DNA of 64,000 nt, taken from assembly GCA_023101725.1 (NCBI GenBank), contig JALJCO010007076.1, forward strand, positions 620,001 through 684,000, read 5' to 3'. This DNA is from Atherinomorus stipes. Its lineage: Eukaryota > Chordata > Actinopteri > Atheriniformes > Atherinidae. The position numbers and the translations under genes are program-made. Below are positions 43,346 through 57,667 of the stretch, one piece after another (the first letter of the stretch is position 1; every line of letters starts with the position of its first letter). The notes under the pieces were generated by a model. The model searched no databases, was not told the DNA's origin, and worked only from the letters and a program-made list of their open reading frames with translations.

Positions 43346-45466
43346 AATAGTATTTTGTTTCAGTTTCCCTTTAAACCAGTACTCAATCACTCCTTGTGCC
43401 TCATTTTCCTATATTTATCTGTATAAACATGTCTTCACAGGCCATGGTGACAAAATATGGAGGGAAAAACTGGCATGTTTAACCACACCCTTTTTACATG
43501 GTGAAATTACTTCATGAAGTAGGATTGTTTGACCCCGCTGGAGTGAACTGCATACAAATAAGCACCAGTGTAACCAGGTTTCAGTTGAACTTTTTCTCAG
43601 CCACAAACTCCTGACTGTCAAGGCACAAAGTCTGCACTTTTATTTACTATAAAACGAATCTCAATATTGAAGCTACCGTAAGTGTAGGATGTTAGATATC
43701 TAGTTCGCAAGGCTTGATTTCAGGCTAATCGATGTCAGCACTAGTAATATAGAAAAATAGCATTGGTATTGAAAGATGTAATATCGAAGTTTCCATTCTT
43801 TTCTCCTTTATTTCATAGATAGAAAACTGAATTAATATACAGAGTGGACATCCCTGGTCCAGAAAGTAAAAATTCCTGCAATTGCTCCAACTAATCACTA
43901 AACCAGCTGACTAGCACAGCTCCTCTGCAGGACGATGACCTGGTTAGTGAAAACACCTGTTCTAAATATTCAGGTAGATCCAAAACCGGCAGGATTTTTG
44001 CTTTCTGGCACCTGAACTGTCCACTGATGTTAATATATGAGAACATTCTTGCACATTTTATTTGTTGCTTAACAAGGTCAAATTGCATTTTATCAACTTG
44101 TGTCAAAACAGTGTTTAGTAACACCTTAAAACACACATGATTTGCCAGTTTACTGCAAAAGGACTCGCAACAAAGGAAATGAAAGGAAAACATTGGCAGA
44201 TGATAAGTCATGCAGACAAAAGGGAACTAACGTAGTCAGCTGATTAATCGTGCCCTGTGACAATCCTCTGGGAGAGTCACATGCTTTTGAAACCAGCAGC
44301 TGTAAGCAGGTATGACCTGCTCATCTTCCTCTAAGTTTTGTTTTGATGAAAATAATTTTTTGTTAGATTATGTCCTGTAGTCTTACGAGCCTTTCACCAC
44401 TGTGTAGCATAAATTCAATTTGCATGGCATGTTGTTGGAGAGCATTTGTGCAGACATAAGTAGGCAAACAAGTTACACTCTATAGTTTGTACAGTGTTGC
44501 AAATGCTACAGATAACCTCGAAGCCTGAGGCGGCTGCATACTGCCCCAATGTGAGAAGGATGAACTTTGGTCACATTTCCCTCCAGCAACAGCAAACCTA
44601 TAACTAGTTTAGAGTGTAAATAAAGTCAGTGTAAGGTTGGGTCACACTAAGCAATGTATGCACAAACTAACAGTCACTCACATTGAGATGAGTTAACTAT
44701 CTGAAGGAAACAGGTTTGACTTTTTTTTCTTTTTCTTTTTTTTTTTTTTAAAGGCTGGGCTCTGGGACTTTCCCAGATAAAATATTCTGATATTCTGTGA
44801 AGCAACAAAATTTTAAAGAATGAACTGGCAAGTGGAAGCACCGACATAATGGACCTAGCATTTTCTGGAGCACTTTCTTTGTTGGAAAAATATGATGACT
44901 CATTTCTATCTTAATTCAAGAGCCAAGTCCCCCCTTTCAACAAAAAGAAACCAGACGATACATCAATATTTATTTTTGTGCCATTTTTCAGCACTGAAAC
45001 CAAAGACTGTAAAAGAAATTGGCATAGAATCTGGTAGTGTCTGAAGAGGGAAAAGTGAAGCCAGTTGGACAATTCCCACTGTTGCCATTTTGCGTAAGTA
45101 GTCAGTCTCAGAAAATATTAAAATGGACAAAGGCAGGGCTGCTCCGAGCTGCGGGGCAAATATTGATAGAAAAGATATATATATTGATAGCCAAGCTAAT
45201 GCTAACCATGCTAATCCGAAGTGAATAGGAACAAATGAAGATAGGCGGTCTAAAGGTAAGACACGCTTAAACTTGCTGTTAACCAGCTAAAAACTGCCAT
45301 TGTGCAACTCTGCTATAGCTGAGGCCTTCCTGGGAGCAAGCAAGGAGCTAACTATTAGCTTCCACGGCTTAAATCAGCACCCAGTCTGCTGACTGTCAAT
45401 CAAAAGGACACGCCCCTAATTATATGTAATTTCAAGATTAAATAGCATCTAAAAAGATGAGTTATA

Positions 45467-46735
45467 GATGGGTTTCTGAACAACGTCACAGATAGGATGC
45501 GCACGCAACCAGGGGGCAAGAAAACAGAGGAAAAGCATGATTGAACTATGAGAAGACGTGTGTTTTACATACAAGATTAGACTTTTAATGCAGATGAGGT
45601 CAAGATATGACATGAAAGTGTCAGAAAATAATAATGTTTGTGTCCTGGTATTTGTTCGGTTGCAAAAATCCAAACGTTAATGCATGTAAACAGTTGAAAA
45701 TGATGATAACAGGACAGTAGGAGTGACAGTCTTCAGAAAACCCTCTCAGATAACTTCTGCAGGTTCAGACTACATGATTTATTTAGTCTTTCACTATGGT
45801 CACCATGTCAGATTAAACCACCGCAGTGGCAGAAATTATTCCCGTGTTCTAGTCGGGAGACTGGTACTGCAACAATACCAGCATCACGACCGTTACCAGT
45901 CATTTATCAGTTCACGGCTGCATCACAACACTGTAAGTTGTTAACACTGTAGCTGTGTTTGACAGCCGTCCTCTGCTCAGACACGGAAAGTAAAAAGAAG
46001 AAGAAAATAATTGTGGAGCCGTTTTACAAGCATCCACGTCGCATAACACGCATCCCGGAGATTTAATACGAAGTTTGGGGTCGTATATCAGATGGTGTTC
46101 GAGTTTTTAGCTTGTTAGCTGTTAGCTAGTCTGTCTACCAGGATCTCATACACAATAAAGCCTAACGTTACACAAGCAGCAAGACTTACCGACAGCAACA
46201 CAGGTAAGTCCCTTACAGCTGGAATCACCTCCTTTCCAGTGTTGATGTCGTCTTTGCCTGCCCAAACTAGTGAAAGTTGCTCCTGTATGGAGGTGGTGTA
46301 GACACCAGAGCAGAACCTGCTGTAGACAGCAGACTGTTGTGGCCTATTTTGGTTTTAACAAAGAGTCTAAATGAAAGTTTAAGCCGCTTTCTTACTCAAG
46401 TTTTTCAGGCAAAATTCAATGAGGTCTGACATAAATAATATCCATGTTTTAACAAGAAAAATGCCGTTTCCGGGTGATGACTTCCTTGCCAAGTTATTGT
46501 AATGGTAATAGAAACATAAAACGTCAACACTATGTACGTATTTTTTTTCTGTCATCAAAATACAGATTTATACAATTTAATTAAAAAACAACGATTTCTG
46601 TTTGTTTCGTCAGGTCACTTTACATTTTTATGAATGATATGAGTGCGTGTTTGGCCATAGACTGCAGTTCAAAACATGGGCTTTTTGTCCCCTGGTTGCA
46701 CGCGCACTTGCCAATGTTTGTAAACAGGAAACCCA

Positions 46736-46737
<2 letters not shown>
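45467..46737. mobile_element. TA-target DNA transposon, GATGGGTTTC ends
   Basis: A 1271-bp insertion splits repeat X. Ends GATGGGTTTC are inverted, and the similarity continues inward to GCGCACGCAACCAGGGG against GCGCGTGCAACCAGGGG. TA (possibly TATA) lies on both sides; an AT microsatellite has grown from the right-hand site (46738-46769). The interior has no recognisable transposase. Superfamily is unknown; TA targets suggest Tc1/mariner relatives. Confidence 0.82.

Positions 46738-46769
<32 letters not shown>
46738..46769. repeat. AT microsatellite at a transposon edge
   Basis: The TA target next to the transposon end has expanded into about 16 TA units, which obscures the exact duplication. 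Confidence 0.85.
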
Positions 46770-46774
<5 letters not shown>

Positions 46775-46965
46775 CACCCCCTCACCTTTGACATAAAGGT
46801 AAACTTGACCTATAAAACCATAAATTATTTTTTGAACCAAGCTGTAAACAAGTTTATTTCTGCTGTGAAGTTGGGAGCCTGTGGGGATTTGATCTGTTTT
46901 GGAGCCAGCCCCAAGCAGATGAAGAGAAAGCTACAATTTTTTACTTTCACTTCACTTTTTTACAA

Positions 46966-48850
46966 TGGAGTTTGCCCCGTGACTGAAACACATGCTTGAA
47001 ACACTACAAAAAAGAAAAAAAAATCAAAGCTTGCAGCAGTTAATAAAAATTAAAAAAAAAATTTAAACAAGTTTTCCAAAACTTAACAATTATATAATCC
47101 TGTACCTTCATACAAAATCAGACATGACAAACAGAACCTAGTGCCTTTTTTAAAGATTACGGCTGTAAATTTTGTAAAGGGAATGGTGCTGATTGTTCAC
47201 TTCTCTGCTGGAATTGCCCACTGTACCTCCAGCAAAAACAGTTGCCTCTGATTGTCAAAGTCATCTGCTCACCAAGTGCAATATCTACAATTTGCTCACC
47301 AACAACTGCAAGATTAGCAGATTATATTGATTGATTTTTTTCTTCCTGTCTTTTTCAAGGCATACAAATGAACCCCTAACTTGAAATGAGGAAATTACAT
47401 GTACAGAAGACTGGGACATATCCTTGACAGTATTTCTGTGTCACAGTTATGACTACACTAGCTGTGGCTGCTTTACTTATAATAATGATTAGCACTTTAC
47501 TTCAGGTTTAAGTACAGGTTTGTCAAGTTGCACTACATTGAGCAGTGATCTGTGGTGCAGTTTGACAGCCTGTTAAATTCTGTCGTAGAGGAAGTTAGCA
47601 TCTTGTCTTTATTCTTTGGGCCAGGACAAGGCGGAGGGGGTGGAAGAATACATTACAAATACCTGTGTTCAGTGTTCACCTGGACAACAGACTAAACTGG
47701 AAATGCAACACTGAAACTCTTTATAGGAAAGAATAACAGTCTACTTCTTGGGGAAGCTAAGGTCATTTCATGTTTGTATTAAAAAAGTTGCTTACCTTCT
47801 TTAAGACTGATGGGACAGTATCAGAGCCGGTGACAAAGTGAAGAAGACTGCCTCGGTGCTGGGGACTGGGCTTAACCCACTAGAGCTGATTGAGGAAAGT
47901 GAAATGCTGCACAAATGGGTCAACATAATGGACAGCACTGCACAAACCTACACAGCATGTTAATTAGTGTGTTCAGCCAGGAGCTTCTTCAAGTTTGCTG
48001 CCCACAGCAATATTAGCAGCCCAACAACAGTTTTAAATGGCAAAATATGATTGTTTATTTATTTTACCTCAACAATATCATTTCCAAAAGCTGAAGCTAA
48101 ATGAAATGTATGAGTGAGTAAAAAATACAAAGATTCACCCCCTGCAAGGGACAACAGACCCACACAGAATGGTCACTTTGGAAACGACACTATCCGTGAA
48201 AACAGTGGAAAAGGAACTGTCTTAAAAAGACCGTTTCACTTATTTAGTTCTTCAATTATTAAAAGAGTAGCTTTTCAAACAGTTAATTTTTTTATCTCAT
48301 GGAATAACCTGAGTTCAATTGCCATTTCAGAAAATGCAACAGAGTTTGCTGATTAGCATCCTGACTAGTAATTGTTAAATATAATAAAAAAATAGATAAA
48401 GACCCCATGCGTTCCTCATGAGTCTGGCCCTCTTATTCACGAAATGACTTTGTCAGCTGTTATAGAGATCCCAACACCTGCTTCGCTATAAAGCCATGGG
48501 TCATTCTTGCAAAAAAAAATGTGTATAATGCTAGATTTCTCTGCAGCATATAGACATACTGCATGTTTGTGATTGGAAGCTAGTTTTGTCCTAAATAAAG
48601 ATAAACATCCACAACATGTTGCCCACATGGGAATTTTGGGTGTGGTTTTGGGTGGGGTACACTCAAGGTGCTGTATTGGGACCCCTTTTCAGCGTTTTTG
48701 ATACAGTGCCCTGCCTTTGCTTCTATGTCTTTTTCCCCCTTCCCCTCAAAAAAGAATGTTTTTTTTCCCTGCCACTTCTCCATACAGAATCACCAACTCC
48801 TCTGGCTCATGTGTGCGCTTCATCCTCTGGTTCCCTCATATACCCAACTA
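46966..48850. other. No gene seen
   Basis: AT-rich sequence with A-runs near 47005-47060. No frames or repeat ends were recognised. Confidence 0.5.
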
Positions 48851-48852
48851 TA

Positions 48853-49060
48853 CAGTGGTATGCAAAAGTGTGGGCACCCATAGGAAAATTACTCCAATCA
48901 GTTTGTCACTACACTGGCTGTTTAGAACAGTTTCAATTACACAATATTAAAATGAGCTTTTCAATGAATATTTGCAAGCACTGGTAATCACATGCATATT
49001 TTTAACAGTTTGTCTTCTTGCACAAACACATAAACGTATAAATGGGCTCAATATCAGCGT
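48853..49060 (+). mobile_element. Tc1-like MITE fragment (left end)
   Basis: After TA at 48851-48852 the end CAGTGGTATGCAAAAGTGTG continues with GGCACCC, a terminus common on fish Tc1-like elements. Its inverse was not found downstream, so the copy is truncated and the right limit is approximate. Confidence 0.65.
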
Positions 49061-52000
49061 CGGAAAATAACCTCCACACTAAATGAATGGTGTCGATCGG
49101 TATACCTGACTTCGATTGCTTTTTTTTTCAGCACCCCCGGAAGTGGATAGCTTCTGTTGGACCTTCTAAAGATGTAGCGCTAGCCAAGACGTTTCTCAGG
49201 AAATAAGAACGCGTGAAAGAAGCAATCTGGGAAACGGGCGTATCTTTGCGATCCTTTGTTGGGAAGAGCTTCCTTGAGGCCTTCTTTAATCCATTTATTT
49301 ATCTTTTTTGTGGAATAACAGCCATTGTATGCACTCGGCAAGTTCCATAGTAACAATTTGTATTCTGTAACAGGAAAACTCCTCACTTACTCCATAAAAA
49401 ATTCTGTTTTTCTTTTACACACAGCTAAAAATAAAAGTGCTAGGCAGCCAAACATCCCATATATATACACCTAATATGGAATCGTCCATTGGGCCTTTAC
49501 GGTTCCATATAAAAATAAACAAGCGTGCTGTCATCACAGAGGCTGTTATATTCTAAAGCCAGGCAATTAAAAATGTGCTGATAGTAGCAGGGCAGCAGCC
49601 GAGAGCTGAGACAGTGCCAGGGCTCCATATGTGTGTGAGGGAAGAATGAACTCACAGCTGAGGTCACAGGGAAGAACAGCACACGTGGGTATATTTGTTG
49701 GGTGGCGTTGTGTAGTTTGCACATGCTGAAGTGTGTTTGAGCGTGTTTATTTTTCAGTATGTAAATTATGTAAATTATGTTCTTACTCCATGTATGCTAT
49801 ACATCTGTGTGAGCTTGTGAATATTTTACCAGCAAAAAAGGCTCCTGTTATGACAGGTAAGTTGGGCGCACTGTAACAGGTTCATAGGGAGCAAGGAGAG
49901 CTGCATTGTTTGGTCTCTACCAGTGTAGCTCAGTGAAGACGACTGATGTCTCACACACCCACACACTCATAAGCTTGTTTGGGATGTGGCGTGCGAACAG
50001 GCTTATGTACTCAATCACTCATGAGCATTTCTGACAGTCTTCACACACACACACACACTTGCTCAGAGCCTCACACAAACTCCCCGATTATGCAGCAGCC
50101 TCTCCCAGGAGAGTGAGTTCACACTTGACACTGTATTCTGCACTCAGGGTGGCCTACACTGCTGCCTGCCACAATTTGCATGTAGGTAAACAAAAAGAGG
50201 AAATTCTATAAAATCTTATGCAGTTTACCTTTCCCCTGATGTGTTTCCAACTGGTTAAAGTCTAAACTTAGATTTGGAAATGCTACATGCGAATTTTCCT
50301 CCCACTGATTTGGAACCGAGGTCTGTCACGGAGGTGGTTCGTGTTGCAAAATACACAAACATGGTGTAATTTGTGTTTACACTGTAATTAAAGCTGAGCT
50401 GAAGGAGTTGAGAAAAGCTCAACATGCATGTTTTTGCCACAGTGATGTTACTACTATTTTTTATGTTCCTCTTAAGGTTTTCTGATGACAAACACTGATA
50501 TTTATCTTTTTTTTTTTTTTTTAAATTCAATTACTTTAATTAACTTTAGGCTTATTTGAGTGCATGAATGATGCCTTTTCCTGCACAAGGTTTTATTTTT
50601 CTTACCTTTGTGTCATTAGCAGAACAATGAGTCAGTATGCACTACAGTGGGAGGAGGTGCTGTAGATGATAATACCACATAATATTTGAGGGCTTAATCA
50701 TCACAGCTCAGAAGCTGTGTTAGATAAGATACAGCCAGAACTATGAGTTATTGTAAGCTTTCAAGGTGACATTTGAAATTAAGGCTCTTAAAGGCATTGT
50801 TAGACATTTTGGATGCAATTTTTTTTTATGTGCATTAGTTGAGAGTATTAAACTACAAGTTTGCACATCTCGATTATATAGGAACCATTTACTCCATTCA
50901 GAAACAGTTAAATCTACCCAATAAAACATTAACACACAATTTGTAATTTGTTTAATTTACACAAAACATTGAGTTTGATTTGCTGCATTGGAGTTTATGA
51001 GACTGATTCCAGTGTTTGAGAGGTTATTGTGGTTGGCCTCATCATTACGTGAGCCCTATACTGTATTAGAATATCCAAATATTACAATACCTTACAGAGA
51101 AGATGACTTCTCTGCATTCCTACATGTCATAGTTTGTAACAAAGCTTTATTGTGGGGAGAGAGATATTGCTGATGTAGATCTGAGAGGAAAAAATGACTG
51201 GAGATGATTTTGACTGAGTCTTAGCATTCTGCTGACGTCTGCTGTTTGCTTCAGCTGCACACTGGGAGTGATATCATCCTGTGTAGGTGGGTAAAAAGCA
51301 AACTAGACTAAAGGCTTGGCATGTCTGAGTTCTGGAGTCAGAGTCTTGTTTGACAAATGATGTCACCGAAACTTGACAAGAGCAAAGACTTGGGAGCAAA
51401 CAGACATAAGCACAAATGCCAACTTTTGTTTGGTGTATAAGGAAAATAAGGAAGAAGGAAGAAGCGGGTAGTCACACGGTGGGGGAGCAAAAGAAAGAGA
51501 CCTTGTGCAATGCAACTTTTGCATTGCAAATTGTTGCAATATGTCAATGCATATTTACTTAAATTAATGCAAACTTGTTTTCTCTTGAGCATTTACAGTA
51601 AATTACAACTGCATTAGCAGGAGGTGAGAAGACCTTTTTGACATGTGGCTTTATTGTTGCTGAAGTGAAAGCAACAAGACATTGTTTCAATGTACAGAAG
51701 GGTATCTAAAGCATTATAAATAAATTTAATCTGTATAGGCTATGTGTGAATCCTCTGAATAAAGGAGGATTGTGCTACCATTTGTGCTGCCAAAGCCTGA
51801 CAACACTTTAGCATAGATTTTCTTTGAAGTCCAAAAACTGTTAAAAAAAAAAAAAAAAAAACATCAGAGAGCTGCACTGTTGGGCTGGGTAACATGATCC
51901 CTCATCACAACAAACATGGGCACTGAAGTTTCTATTGAGTGAATCCCTCAGCCACAGTTCTGCTTTTCTAAATATTCAGTAACACCAAATGGGTATTTAT

Positions 52001-55000
52001 TAGAAGTTGAAACCAGTCCTTACCAAAGAAGTATATGAGAAAGGATAGAGGACAGCTGCGTGTTTCTCAAGATTTCCTTTTTCAGAAAGAACCAGTAGTC
52101 TTGAAGATATTAAGACACTTAAAGGATGTCAGCAGAGTTTTATAGGTAGGCCAGTTTGCAATAATCTATATAGTACATGAGCCTTACAGTATACTTTATA
52201 TTAAACCACTAATATCATTTGCCACTTATGAGCAAACTGCCATATTCAGTTCTGATATACACACACAATATTACAAACCTCTACATATTTCATCTGATTA
52301 CTTGTTTAACACAGAAAGACAGACACTTCATCTCATGCTTTCCACATGAACTGGGCAAGTAATTTTGGCAGCTAGATGGAGTTCACCATGATGAGAAGAG
52401 GAATGGAGGAAACAGGATGAAAAGTGTTACATATTTATGTAGTTACTCTCAAGTATATGCTAATCTAAATAATTTACATAAGATTAACTTATTCTTTCTT
52501 CCTTAAAAACATAGCTGTGATTACATTTTCAGCAAAATTTTAGGCCTTTTACTAACGCAGTTATGATTCATTTGGGTGGGGGTGAAAAGTGAAGTGTCAC
52601 TCTAGTTAATTACATACTGCTGATGGTTTTACCAAGCGTGTGCATATGAGGTTTTGTCAGGTAAACAACTTGAATCACCAAGGAACAGATGGCAAACCTG
52701 CATCCCTCCCTCTTTTATCATCTGTGCTTTTTCTATAAGTCTGCTTTCATCTCAGCTGTGTAACACACTCGCCATTGTGTATCCCCCCCCCCCCCCCCCC
52801 CCCCTGCTTCCCCCTCTCTTGCTCATACACCACTTCTGTTTTATGTGCCCAAGTTGAGGCGGGCACGTCTCCTTGACTGTTTCTTTACCATGTCTGAACC
52901 GCAGGCGGCACATGTGACTTCCACTCATCCATTAATGCTTCTGGATCATGAACAGGTGGTTAATATAATTCCATTTGAAGACTTTTCCGATTCTGGCTGC
53001 ACACTCTGTTCTAGTTAGATCATAATTGTGTGAGTAACTAAGTTTAGTACTTATCAGAGGGCCTTATTGGATTAAATATAGATGAAGTGATCTTCTTAAC
53101 TTTTTTTTCAGTTTGAGAAAATGTACGTGTAGTGCCATTCGTGCACACCTGGACACTATGACAAAAGTAGAGCAAGTATTAGAGTCTTGCCTGACAAAAC
53201 AACATAAATCACTGACAAAGAATGCTGGAGTCACAAAAAGGTAGCAGTACACAGTGTTTATTTGTTTACCTTATCGTCATGGTAACAGTTAAACCAATCT
53301 AGGCTAAATGCCAGCTTTACAGTTATTGGAGAGCCACTGCTACAACATAACATGACCTGAATTACTTTTCTAGCATTCATTTTGCAGTTATTTCCCTATT
53401 TTCTTAAATGACAATGATGGTAAACATTTTTTACACAAATCAAGAGATGATATATTCAGGAACTTTTAACATGTGACCACTAGTGATGGGTGAGAAATAG
53501 GAAAGTAGGCGAAAAAATTGAGGGAATAAAACATAGAGTTTAACAAGCAACTTTTTGCGTGACAGGCAGGGGCTTGCCAACCATTATCCAAACCTTTTAC
53601 TTTGCATGGAGATTTTGCCCTACAGATATGGCAACTGTACATTATTACATTGTAAGCAAGCATCCATGTCTTTAAGTTGTGATGGTGGAAACATCATTAC
53701 TGGTATGATGGGATCTCTATCATAGTAGAACCAATAAGAAAAGTGTAGTGTAGAATTTCACTTCTGATTCATCTTTTTTGTGGAATGACATGAACAGCAT
53801 TTCTTGGACCAGAGGTTGTTTTGCATCACTTTTTAAAACAATGCTCTAGAACATCCTTACAATGCATAGAATTTGTGCTGCTCAAACAGTTCAGGGTCCT
53901 TTTTACCTCCTTTTTAAAGTTTTCTATATAGAGCGATGCTGTTGTAAAAGGTGCAAAATGTGGTTTAATCTAGCCTTGCTAAAATAAGGTGACATTCCCT
54001 TGAAGGCAGGGTAGGGGATCCTGGAAAAACAGTTCAAGCAAGCTACATTTGAAAAAATACGCCCACCTGAAACCACGCCTCCAGAGCACAGGAACGTGTG
54101 TGCCAATGGTTGTTGCTAAGATAAATGAGAACAGCTGAGTGGCTATTTGTTAGCTTCCCAGTAAAAAGCAGAGGAACCACATTTCCTAAAAGAGATAATT
54201 ATCTCACCTCCAACTTCTTCTGCAGTGTAAAACACAGACAATGACTTCATCCACATCTGTTTTTTTTCTTTTCGGTGGATTTTAAGAGCAAACAGCTACA
54301 TGAATAAGAGCAGTGAGCAGCCACGTTCGTCTGCACTTTGAGACTCTCATGGCGAGCTGTGAGCGAGCGCACGCACAGGGAGGACGACAAACGGCAGTAC
54401 AGTTTGATGGACACGTAATCATTCAATCAATAAGCACGGGCTGTTACAATTTCATTGGATGGGGTTTTTTCAGTCCTGTCCGTTCCACGCCAAAGTTCTG
54501 ACAAAAATTTTTAAAATTTTTGTGTCAGAACATGTAATTAATCGGGGTGTGAAGAAGACTTTAAGCAATATAATAAAAAATGCTCCTGGAAAACATCATC
54601 CACCCTGCCTTTAAAGAAGATGTTATTTGTATGGCAGCATGTTGCTTCACACCCTGCATATATTATTAGAGAAAGTCACAAATGAATTATGCAATAACCC
54701 ACCCCTAAACTTTTGCACAGAATCATCAACTCCCCGTGATAAATGCTCAACTTCACCTCAGTCCATCATAAATGAACTCAGGCCAGAGAAGTGGAATAGC
54801 TGAGTGGCTCTTGTTACTGTCATCATGTTATGCTGCACAACACCATAGAAAAGTAAGCATAGGGCAGAACATGGTTAAATAATACATGATATCCTGATAC
54901 CGATGAAGAACCGTTACCATGTACATGATACTAATGTGATTTTGTGAGCATGAAAAAATCAGAGATACTTATTCTTTTAAAATGAAGATACAGTGACAGG

Positions 55001-56942
55001 CATACTGCATCTTAATTATGATATTTTGTTTGCCACTGAGCAAGTGAGCAAGTTCATAAAGGACTCAGTAAGTTGGAATGGTAGATCCATTACTGCATCA
55101 TACTACTGGATGCAAACACTTAGAGATGCTATTAGAGCCAAGCCTCTGTTAACAAACTAAATCTGTAGAAATCATTGGAACAAGTTCTTGGTGTCTGGGT
55201 TTCTACAGACAAAATAATGAGTTGTATGTGATCTGAGAAGCATTGAAAAGCCATCTGACCTGGCTCATCTACACGTGAAAAATGTCATCTTTTTTCCCTT
55301 ATGTGAGTCCATGGCTCATTAAAGGCCAAAACTGAGTGAAGTTATGCCAATTACAGTACAATGAAGCTGATGTCATAAACCAATAAAATTTAACTGTGTT
55401 ATTAAATTACTTTTTTTGTTTTTGCTTTACAATTCCAGCAAAAAAGGAAAGAAAAAAGAGAAGAAAAATAAATAAATGAATAAATAAAGCCCAGTTCTGG
55501 AAATTACTATCAAAAGAGACTACATAATATCTTCACAAAGTTTTTCATAATATTTACATGACTGTACTTTGTTTCATCTCACATTTGTTTTATTATCACC
55601 ACATTTTGACCTTTTGGATGAAACATAGAGAAATGAGGGCCACAGCAGATGTGAATGGTGAAATGATAGTGATGGAAGCGAGGAGGGAACCAGCAACGAA
55701 GGGCCTGTGCTTTTGTTGGAGGCCGACCAAAACTCGAAGCAACAAAAACAGGGCCAGGGAGCTGCTGTGAAGACAGTTAGGATACTGTCCACACAGGATA
55801 TGTACACTGCAGCTGATTTATAACAGAAATGTGCAGCTTGGCCAGCTTTATTTTTCAATAAAGATCACTTCTGTGCCTTTGGAGTCATTCTCTGGAATAC
55901 ACTGGCTATCTTCTGGTGTGCTATTAGTTAAGAAAAAAAAAATCATGTTCTTTCTTTTAATTGTGAGATCGTTTTTCATTTAGCAAGAAGTTGAAACAGA
56001 ACAGATTCTTATGGCAGAGCACCCAAACAAGTTTGAATAGCAATGTCCACAATGAGCTAACAGAAACACATTACTGCAATCTATGAGATATAGTTTTATG
56101 TATCAGCTGCATGACTTTTTTCTGTCATAGCACCAATGTGAACAATCTAGCTTCTGCTTTGTGTTTTTTGGGTGAGAGTAAACTTGCTCTGAAGCATGCA
56201 TTACTGATTGCTGCTTAATGTTTCATGCATTAAGAGTCAGTTAAGTTCTTAAAAACTTACCAAAAAATGCACAGTGCTATTTGGAGGTTAGTAGGGGAAA
56301 CAGCGTGCATGCAAATCTAACTACACATCCATAGTTATACATTTAAGGGACCTTGATTTTAACATCAACCAAATACTTACCTCCGTCATTATCTTCAGCT
56401 TCATAATTTACATCCTGTATCTGGAAATTCAGAACAATTTAAGATCTGGTGTGCAGCTTAGTGGAATCATCTCTCAGGTCGTTGTAGAAAAGCAAGTCTG
56501 TGAACAATTACGCTCATAACAAAGCCAATCCTCCCGTGAATGCAAAGTTAAAAAGCACACTGTGTGTGTTTGGATGTGGTCATAGATTTAATGCACATAG
56601 TTGTTGTGTTAACATCTGCATTTTCCTAATAATTACAACATGACCTGCCAGATATTGAAATTCTACCACAGTGAACCAAAGTTACATACTTGTAAAAACC
56701 AAACAGCAACACTTTTAACACCTGCACAATCTGACTTTAACAAGCTAGCTAGCTATCATTAGCATTACAGTTTGTTTTGATAACTGTCCTGCTGGCAAAA
56801 AAATTGTTAAGTGGTGTCAGCAACTCACAACAAATGACTGACCGTCAATGGAGCATGTGAAGATAAAGTAGGCTACCCTCAACAGTTTAACTGACCTACT
56901 TGTTCAAATTTAATAGGCTGGCAACTGGTACGGTTGACTGGT
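49061..56942. other. Long unique stretch without a recognised gene
   Basis: Only low-complexity features stand out: an A-run at about 51842-51860, CA runs near 50043-50056, poly-C at 52783-52804 and AAAT-type repeats at about 55465-55490. The 49490-50160 stretch is less AT-rich. Open frames are short and match nothing I know. Confidence 0.5.
52783..52804. repeat. Poly-C run (22 bases)
   Basis: Uninterrupted C-run; gives a proline run in one frame that is not a gene. Confidence 0.9.
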
Positions 56943-56944
56943 AC

Positions 56945-57665
56945 CCCAGATAGCAGTGGACTCCGCGGCGGCTCTGCCTTCAAGTCCACAGATCCGCCTG
57001 ACAGTCAGAGCGCTAATTGACTTCCGCCCAACACTCAGCTGAGCATGGGTAAGGCAGACTGTCAAACCACCGACCCGCGGCCGATGCGGATCAAGTCTGA
57101 TAAACAAGAGGTGTAGATTTTTTCCCAGGGCCACCACGTGGGGTCTCACTGTCACCTGTACAGACCTGCTGCGGATCCTCTGCGGATCAGATTTTATGAG
57201 ACGGGAGTTGGTTTAAAAAAAGTGAAAAAGACATCACCGAAAAGACGAAGACGACTACAGTCCCAGCTTGTTTATGGATCTTGGTCGTCCGCAGACAAAT
57301 GTAAGTGTAAATATGGATTTCGTTTTTATTTTAGGATGAATGATGTGAAAGGCCTTTCATGAATAATCTCTGGACAACTCATATGTCATTTTGTTTTAAT
57401 GAATGCCCAGAACAAGGATGTTTCCACACGTCAAGTTGGACAACGTGCGTGATGACGTATTCACGGGAGAAATCGTTCAGCCAGTGATCCAATTTATCCA
57501 GTCTTTGAATGATAATTACCAAAGATACTAGAGAGAGGTTACTTTTCAAACTACAACATAGCTAATCACAAATATTTCTGATGAAACCTTTTTAGAACCT
57601 GTGCAAGTGGACTCCTATATGACTCCGCAAGGCGGATCCGCGGTGCCATCCATCTGCTATCTGGG
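56945..57665. mobile_element. DNA transposon, CCCAGATAGCA ends, 2-bp TSD (copy 2)
   Basis: A 721-bp relative of 6680-8205. Its ends CCCAGATAGCAG and inverted CCCAGATAGCAG lie between AC at 56943-56944 and 57666-57667. The left 650 bp are collinear with copy 1, but at 57600/57601 it jumps over what is 7315-8106 in copy 1. GATCCGC-type motifs lie near both ends (for example about 56989, 57172 and 57633). The shared exon-like piece with donor GTAAGT at 57301 is kept. Confidence 0.87.
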
Positions 57666-57667
57666 AC

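Larger units (their letters stand above)
42184..45040. other. No gene seen; microsatellites
   Basis: Apart from the TG and AT/AG repeats listed separately, the stretch is AT-rich with short unmatched frames. Confidence 0.5.
45041..46960. mobile_element. Repeat X copy 3 (reverse), split by a transposon
   Basis: The two halves, 45041-45466 and 46769-46960, together give repeat X in reverse: a gaagagggaaaagtgaagcc tip, then ctgactgtcaatcaaaagga and aagattaaatagcatctaaa, and beyond the insertion cccctcacctttgacataaa and aagctgtaaacaagtttatt. Comparison with 41664-41925 shows the unbroken arrangement. Confidence 0.8.

Noticed and set aside
55558..55770. 70-codon frame rich in arginine and lysine
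   Set aside because: It is overlapped by a 94-codon frame on the other strand. There is no known domain and no splice signals in useful positions.
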